A stretch of DNA of 64,000 nt from the NCBI GenBank assembly GCA_030142905.1, contig JASJOG010000505.1:62001-126000 (forward strand). Reading direction: 5' to 3'. This document shows, in pieces, positions 59,509 through 64,000 of the stretch; the stretch's first letter is position 1, and the number at the start of each line of letters is the position of its first letter. The position numbers and the translations under genes are program-made. The notes under the pieces were generated by a model. The model had not been told where the DNA came from and made no database searches. It was given only the letters and a program-made list of their open reading frames with translations. The stretch is from Heliopora coerulea (lineage: Eukaryota > Cnidaria > Anthozoa > Scleralcyonacea > Helioporidae).

Positions 59509-59536
59509 CTGAGGATGTTGCGTGTAGCAACGAAAC
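59509..59536 (+). ncRNA. Hammerhead-like core in right Penelope arm
   Basis: The same layout as in the left arm, with a perfect five-pair stem GTTGC-GTGTA-GCAAC between CTGAGGAT and GAAAC. The difference between arms restores pairing here. Activity is not established. Confidence 0.3.
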
Positions 59537-59779
59537 GTTAGAATTACATTATAAACCTTTAATATGCCTATTTTGCGTGTTTTTTGCTGGGCTTTATTAT
59601 TTCTTCTTCGTTTACGATTCCCTCCTGGTACCTCTGTCGCCCGTACTTTTAGTTGAAATAGAAGATAGATAGTATACCATAATATTGAAAATATTTATAA
59701 TATTTGTTGTTCCCAGTTGTCTAAATATGCATCTTTATGATTTGGCAACGTAATAGTTGACGGCTGGTGTTGCAGGTGG

Positions 59780-60050
59780 CCAGTCAATAAATTATGGTAA
59801 AAAATTAAATTAAACAAAATTAAATTAAATAAAATACAGTAAAGTACAGAAAGGAATAGAAAAGTAAAGTACAGAAAAGTAATTAGTAAAATAAACCAAT
59901 ATAATAAACAAATAAAATAAAATTGAAAGAAAATTGAAATAACATTGGAATGAAATTGAAATGAAATTGTAACAAATATGGAATAAAAGTAAATTAACTG
60001 AAGAGAGATGAGATGAACAAAAATGAAATGAAACCAAATAAAATATTGAA
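59780..60050. repeat. AT-rich low-complexity tract
   Basis: Short AAATTAAAT, AAATAAAAT and GAAATTGAAATG-type motifs repeat imperfectly. Open frames across it encode only Phe/Ile/Leu/Ser-rich peptides and are not genes. Confidence 0.7.
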
Positions 60051-60839
60051 TTGGATGCTTCTCAAACCTTAGGTTGACCTTGAACCCATTGCAGTCCCGA
60101 CAACCAACCAAAGCCCTCTCGTTCACGAATAAATTTGTCTGATGATAGTCAGAATGAATTAAACATGGTAGTCTATGTATGTAATGGGTTAATGCTCAAA
60201 GGAGATACCTGAGTCCCTGAGAATGGAACATGTGACATGTTGATCACGAGTGACTTTCTCAGTTTTAACTTTTCAGCAATACAGTCACTCAAATGGCAGA
60301 CCGAATTGCAATGTATTCTAGCTCACATGTCTACTGCTTTACAACAAGTGTAACATAGATACTGCCAAGGTCTTCGAGTATCAACATGTCATTTATTATT
60401 TATAGATATGAATCAGCAATAAATTACTGACATACTGAGACTCACATAATTGAGCAGAACAATTCATATGGTACACCAGCGCTGTTTCAATTATTTATGT
60501 ATAATAACTGGCAACAGTCACAATTACAGTAGGTGAAGACGGCAATAAAATGACTTTAAACTCCAAATATTTTCCCCTCCAGGAGTGCCCTCCACAACTA
60601 TCCTTATCCTCGTCAATCACAATTACACGTAAATAACTTCCCTCCATTAAGATACCGCTAACAGTTATCGGCGTTGGTGAAAAAAAAGACCCAATAAAGG
60701 TAAAACTCGTACAAGAGGATTTAAACGAGAACGAAATTATCAAACGTTTTCTGGGATCCTGCCAGAAATTTTAAAATGTTGCCTATCTCAAAACCAGACT
60801 ACATTCCTGGTGAATTGCTTTATAAATAACTCACTAATA
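60051..60839. other. No supported gene
   Basis: An 82-codon minus-strand frame at 60495-60743 reads smoothly but matches nothing I recognise. Confidence 0.4.
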
Positions 60840-61345
60840 CTTGAAACAAAGTATAATAAGCACCGGTGAACTTCCTGTCAATTTCGTTTGAAATGTTTTC
60901 TACTCCATTTCATTCAGAATCTCCCTCGAGAAGAACAAATTATTATTAAAATTATGTTGACTAAATAAGCAATCAGTAAAAATCAAACAGCGTTGCTACT
61001 GCTCCACAACGTGGACAAAGTACCTGAACCAAGTAGCTGACATTTTGAGTAACAGACTTCATAACTCGTCAAACAAAAATGCAAGTCTAACATGTTTTCA
61101 ACCCACTCCTACGCATTGTTTTCAGCTAGTGCTATTCATTGACGGTTTGCCATATTTTCTATCTTTCTAGAAATATAGAATGATGTCCTTAAAGACACTA
61201 TTTGGTTGCATTTTTCATGTTTGCCTCGGGACAAAATTTCTTCAGTTCTACCAATTCTCAAGCAACAAACAGACTCAAACAATTTCGATTTCACGGTCTG
61301 TTAAATGGACACCTAGAGATTACTTCCAAGCGCAAGATGTTTCTT
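60840..61345 (+). repeat. Diverged direct duplication, copy A
   Basis: Matches 62680-63180 in order through several landmarks: TTTGAAAT, CAAGTAGCTGA.ATTTTGAG, CACTCCTACGC.TTG, GAATGATGTC and the GGTCTGTT..ATGGACA region. Similarity is low to moderate with small gaps. There is no coding pattern. Confidence 0.6.
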
Positions 61346-62679
61346 TTAATGTGACTGTTTGAATGATCGAAATTAAACCATATAATAATGTCAATACCAA
61401 AATCCTATTCGTGAACGAAGCAGGTCTTGTCATCGTGAAAACATTTATTTTCTTGTCTGACGTCTTCATTTAAATTTTAAATCAAACGTTATTAAAACAT
61501 GATCTTTCTTTATTGCAACTGTAAATGTCTTAGTCATGAGTACAATTAGTTAATGACGGCAATAAAGTATGGTGAGAGTGAATCCGGATGGAAAGAAGCA
61601 CCAAAGTAGTGCATTCAAGGCTGCATTCAGAAAAATATTTATATTTACTAGCAATAGGTAAACATGTTTGACTACAATAGACTCATACAAATGTAGCATA
61701 TTCTTCTCCAAATTTTGTATTCTCATGCAAGATACAAAGCATAAATAACTTACTGTTGTTTAAGAAAGTTTGGAAGAATGTGCGTAAACCAAAATCTGTC
61801 GAAAACGTGAATTCTGGACTAGAAGTATGCAGACACTTTTACAACAGTGACGTAGCAAGACTCCGTACAGTTAAGTCAAAATCAGTCAAAACATGGTAGA
61901 GACACAGCAGTAGTCCTTCCTATATTTCGTCTAGAGGTTTCTTCGGATATCCACATGCAGATGAGATAACCTCCTTTGAGCTTACTCCTAACCGTAACTT
62001 GTTTAGAATTTCATTGATTTTCGGGTTATTTCATATCAATTACGCAGTTTTAATTTCCATGAACAAAAGTCAATAACGACTCTTTCTGCGGTGGCGTATC
62101 AAAAAGCAAGACTGTGAGGGATGTCACTCCAATTAACATTATAGTACAAACGTTGACTTCATGAACTATAATCATCAAATTTAGTTTATTAAAATAGATA
62201 CTTAAACTAAAAGAAACGAGATAAGTGGAGCTCTCATTACCCAGAACATTTTTCCCCACTGCTGCTTTAGAGAACAAAATTTAAAGTGTTTGTCTTTCTG
62301 GGCAGCAGCAAATACAGAAGATACAACGCCTTTTGAATGCGACGTGAAATACAGAACGTGGGCATTAACGGACAGGAACTTTCCTCTATTTCAATTTATG
62401 GCCCAAGTGCATACGATGATGCGAGCGCTATACTCGCCTGCAAAACATGAAAATTAGCCCGTATGTGTGCACAAGAGGGGTTCAACAATTGTAATATTGA
62501 AAATCCAATAATTGAACGTGAAATTCAACTAATGATTTGTTTTTCCCGATAAATTCATGATTGATCCATCAACTGCCTCACAAGTACATCACTATATGGT
62601 AGTTTTACCTGAGAAAGATAATTTAACCCTCCCTTGAACGAGATAATGAACCATATTGTTAGTGCACATGAAGAAAATG
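61346..62679. other. No supported gene
   Basis: The region between the two duplicated blocks contains no recognised gene or element. Confidence 0.45.
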
Positions 62680-63180
62680 TGCTCTTCTTTGTATTACAAA
62701 GTGCAACTCCTGTTGTTATGTTGCCGATTTCCTTTGAAATTCAGTGGATTCCATTAAATTAAAGATCTCATTCGAGATGAACAAGTCATAACCTAAATTA
62801 AGTTTACCAAATAATCATGGAATAAATCTCAAGTGTATTTGCTGTTCCTCAACATGGGTAAGGTAGTTGATATTTTGAGCAGCAGACTTTCATCACTTGT
62901 CAGGAAAGAGAGCAATCCCAAGATCTTTTCTGACCACTCCTATGCGTTGTTTTTCTCTAGATGCACTCATTAAGAATTTGATGGATTTTCTATCAAGCCA
63001 GGCTTAAAAATGCTGAATGATGTCTTAGAAGACAAAATTTGTTTTTATCTATTTTATCATGGTTATATCCGGAAAACTTTTCTTTAGTTTTCAATTCTCC
63101 AGCAATGATACCGAGTTTCATGCTTTTTTGATGTCATGGTCTGTTTGATGGACAGACAAACATTACTTCAAAGCTTTGTT
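62680..63180 (+). repeat. Diverged direct duplication, copy B
   Basis: The second copy of the block at 60840-61345, offset by about 1.84 kb. The spacing suggests one tandem duplication. Confidence 0.6.
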
Positions 63181-63380
63181 TTAAAATCACTTTCCTCTTA
63201 TCAACTCAAGTAACACGTTTTCTTGAACGTAACAGTCTCTTAAGCGATAATACAGTAAGTAGATATACGTGCACGCTACAACCCCCCGCAAATCCACAAC
63301 CCTCGCACACCCACAACCCCTGTACACGCAACCGCTGTGCACACAACGATCCCTCGGCCACAACTATTTCCGGGTTTATG

Positions 63381-63857
63381 CTTCCGGATGAATACTTAGC
63401 ATAAACCCTTATCATAGTAGATCTTAAAGACATTTGTAACCAACTTTGAGGTAACGTATAATTTATCAATTTTTTAAGCAAAAAAAATGTCAGAAAAATA
63501 TTCAATCATGAGCTGTCCGTAATGCCGGTATCCGTTTGATAACCTACGAGAATGCTCCAATTTTAAGACGTAAAGTCTGGTATTCTAATAAAACAATCTT
63601 TCTTTAAGGCAAAATGAGTGAGAAGTCTAACTGGAAAATGACACGAATTACTATAAACCCGCAAATAATTCAGGGTATTGATCCTATCATTCGTTGTTTA
63701 ATAATTTAATTGTAAGGATGGACATCTTACCATTTGTTAAGCCGTTGAACGTTATTCTCACTGAACTTTTTGTTTTAATAAAGAACGAAATATTAAACGT
63801 ACATACGACTATAAGCAGCTTAAATATAAAATAATTTCCAGTTTGGTTTGTTGTTTA
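63381..63857. repeat. Repeat unit, copy 2 (empty mariner site)
   Basis: The second copy of 44774-45224 plus 46553-46586. At 63828-63829 a single TA stands where the 1328-bp mariner is inserted in copy 1. A short CACAACCCC-rich stretch (63265-63365) precedes it. Confidence 0.92.
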
Positions 63858-64000
63858 TCCCCTCGCCCACCGCGAGAAGCGCGTTGCGAAGGCCGAAGGC
63901 CCGAGCGGACGAGGGTACTAATCTTGGAGTGCGTGGAGTCGTTTTACACGCGTGGTGATTACTAGGGAGAAAAATTTTCGCTTTGTGTATGTATCTTTCT
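63858..64000. repeat. CCCTCGCCCACCGCG repeat, copy 2
   Basis: The second copy of the repeat at 41751-41860, running to the window edge. It includes a GGCCGAAGGCCCGAGCGG insert missing in copy 1. Confidence 0.8.

Larger units (their letters stand above)
58487..59642. mobile_element. Inverted pair of Penelope-like 3' ends (one insertion)
   Basis: Two arms of about 538 bp (58493-59030 and 59048-59585) are nearly identical inverted copies separated by 17 bp. The whole unit is flanked by a perfect 16-bp direct repeat GTACTTTTAGTTGAAA (58471-58486 and 59643-59658), so it entered as one event. Each arm, read outward from the centre, encodes the end of a Penelope-like protein with a GIY-YIG-type module: FKCQRCSSLYVDQTSRLLHT, then LSHHCDTGHP and ESLLIRKLNPSLNANMGS. 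Gly of the usual YVGQT is Asp here. Both arms share the same TAG just after HTRIS, so the stop predates or accompanied the duplication. Confidence 0.88.

Noticed and set aside
59695..60126. Phe/Ile/Leu-rich frame that looks like a membrane protein
   Set aside because: Translation of an AT-rich low-complexity tract with no conserved pattern.

Overview
The window is eukaryotic DNA, AT-rich and intron-bearing, and packed with transposable elements. The gene families (Roco GTPases joined to Death domains, an NB-ARC-like protein with a Death domain, a TRABD-type TraB protein) and the element families (Penelope-like, Crypton/DUF3504-like, PIF/Harbinger, ZMYM-type hAT, DD41D mariner) fit an anthozoan cnidarian, most likely a stony coral. 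That assignment is inference; no marker gene names a species.

Layout, left half. 1-7.9 kb is nested repeats: a LINE tail on the minus strand was split by a PIF/Harbinger element (2377-5541, TTA target duplication). That element carries a broken transposase, a spliced MADF-type gene and a small inserted repeat with a hammerhead-ribozyme-like core. A non-autonomous mariner-type element follows (7078-7825). 8.4-11.2 kb holds tRNA-derived SINEs, a 730-bp array of an 11-bp minisatellite and a hAT-type MITE with a perfect 8-bp target duplication. 11.8-14.56 kb is a decayed Roco-Death gene, cut at its 5' side by a 4.5-kb hAT element (14565-19116). 19.6-24.6 kb has two broken LINE fragments and a 923-bp MITE. 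25.7-27.15 kb holds the last two exons of a TRABD-like gene.

Right half. 27.2-31.2 kb shows nothing I can support. 32.6-37.7 kb is a minus-strand gene with NB-ARC-like C-terminal sequence and a Death domain, damaged in its large exon. 38.1-39.5 kb is the 5' part of a Penelope-like element. 41.9-46.6 kb stacks a dead Tc1-like element, a Crypton-like recombinase relic and an apparently intact mariner whose empty target site is preserved in a second repeat copy at 63.83 kb. 46.9-50.05 kb is the better Roco copy, with P-loop, DVGGQ and COR-like region. 55.7-56.1 kb is an ankyrin-repeat exon. 58.5-59.7 kb is a head-to-head palindrome of two Penelope-like 3' ends inside one 16-bp target duplication.

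How the genes relate. The three minus-strand immune-type loci (11.8-14.6, 32.6-37.7 and 46.9-50.05 kb) share a theme: nucleotide-binding switch modules feeding Death-domain signalling. All splice junctions I could place in them are phase 1. The two Roco loci are duplicates about 35 kb apart and one is clearly dead. The rest of the window is mostly a record of DNA transposons and retroelements inserted into one another.
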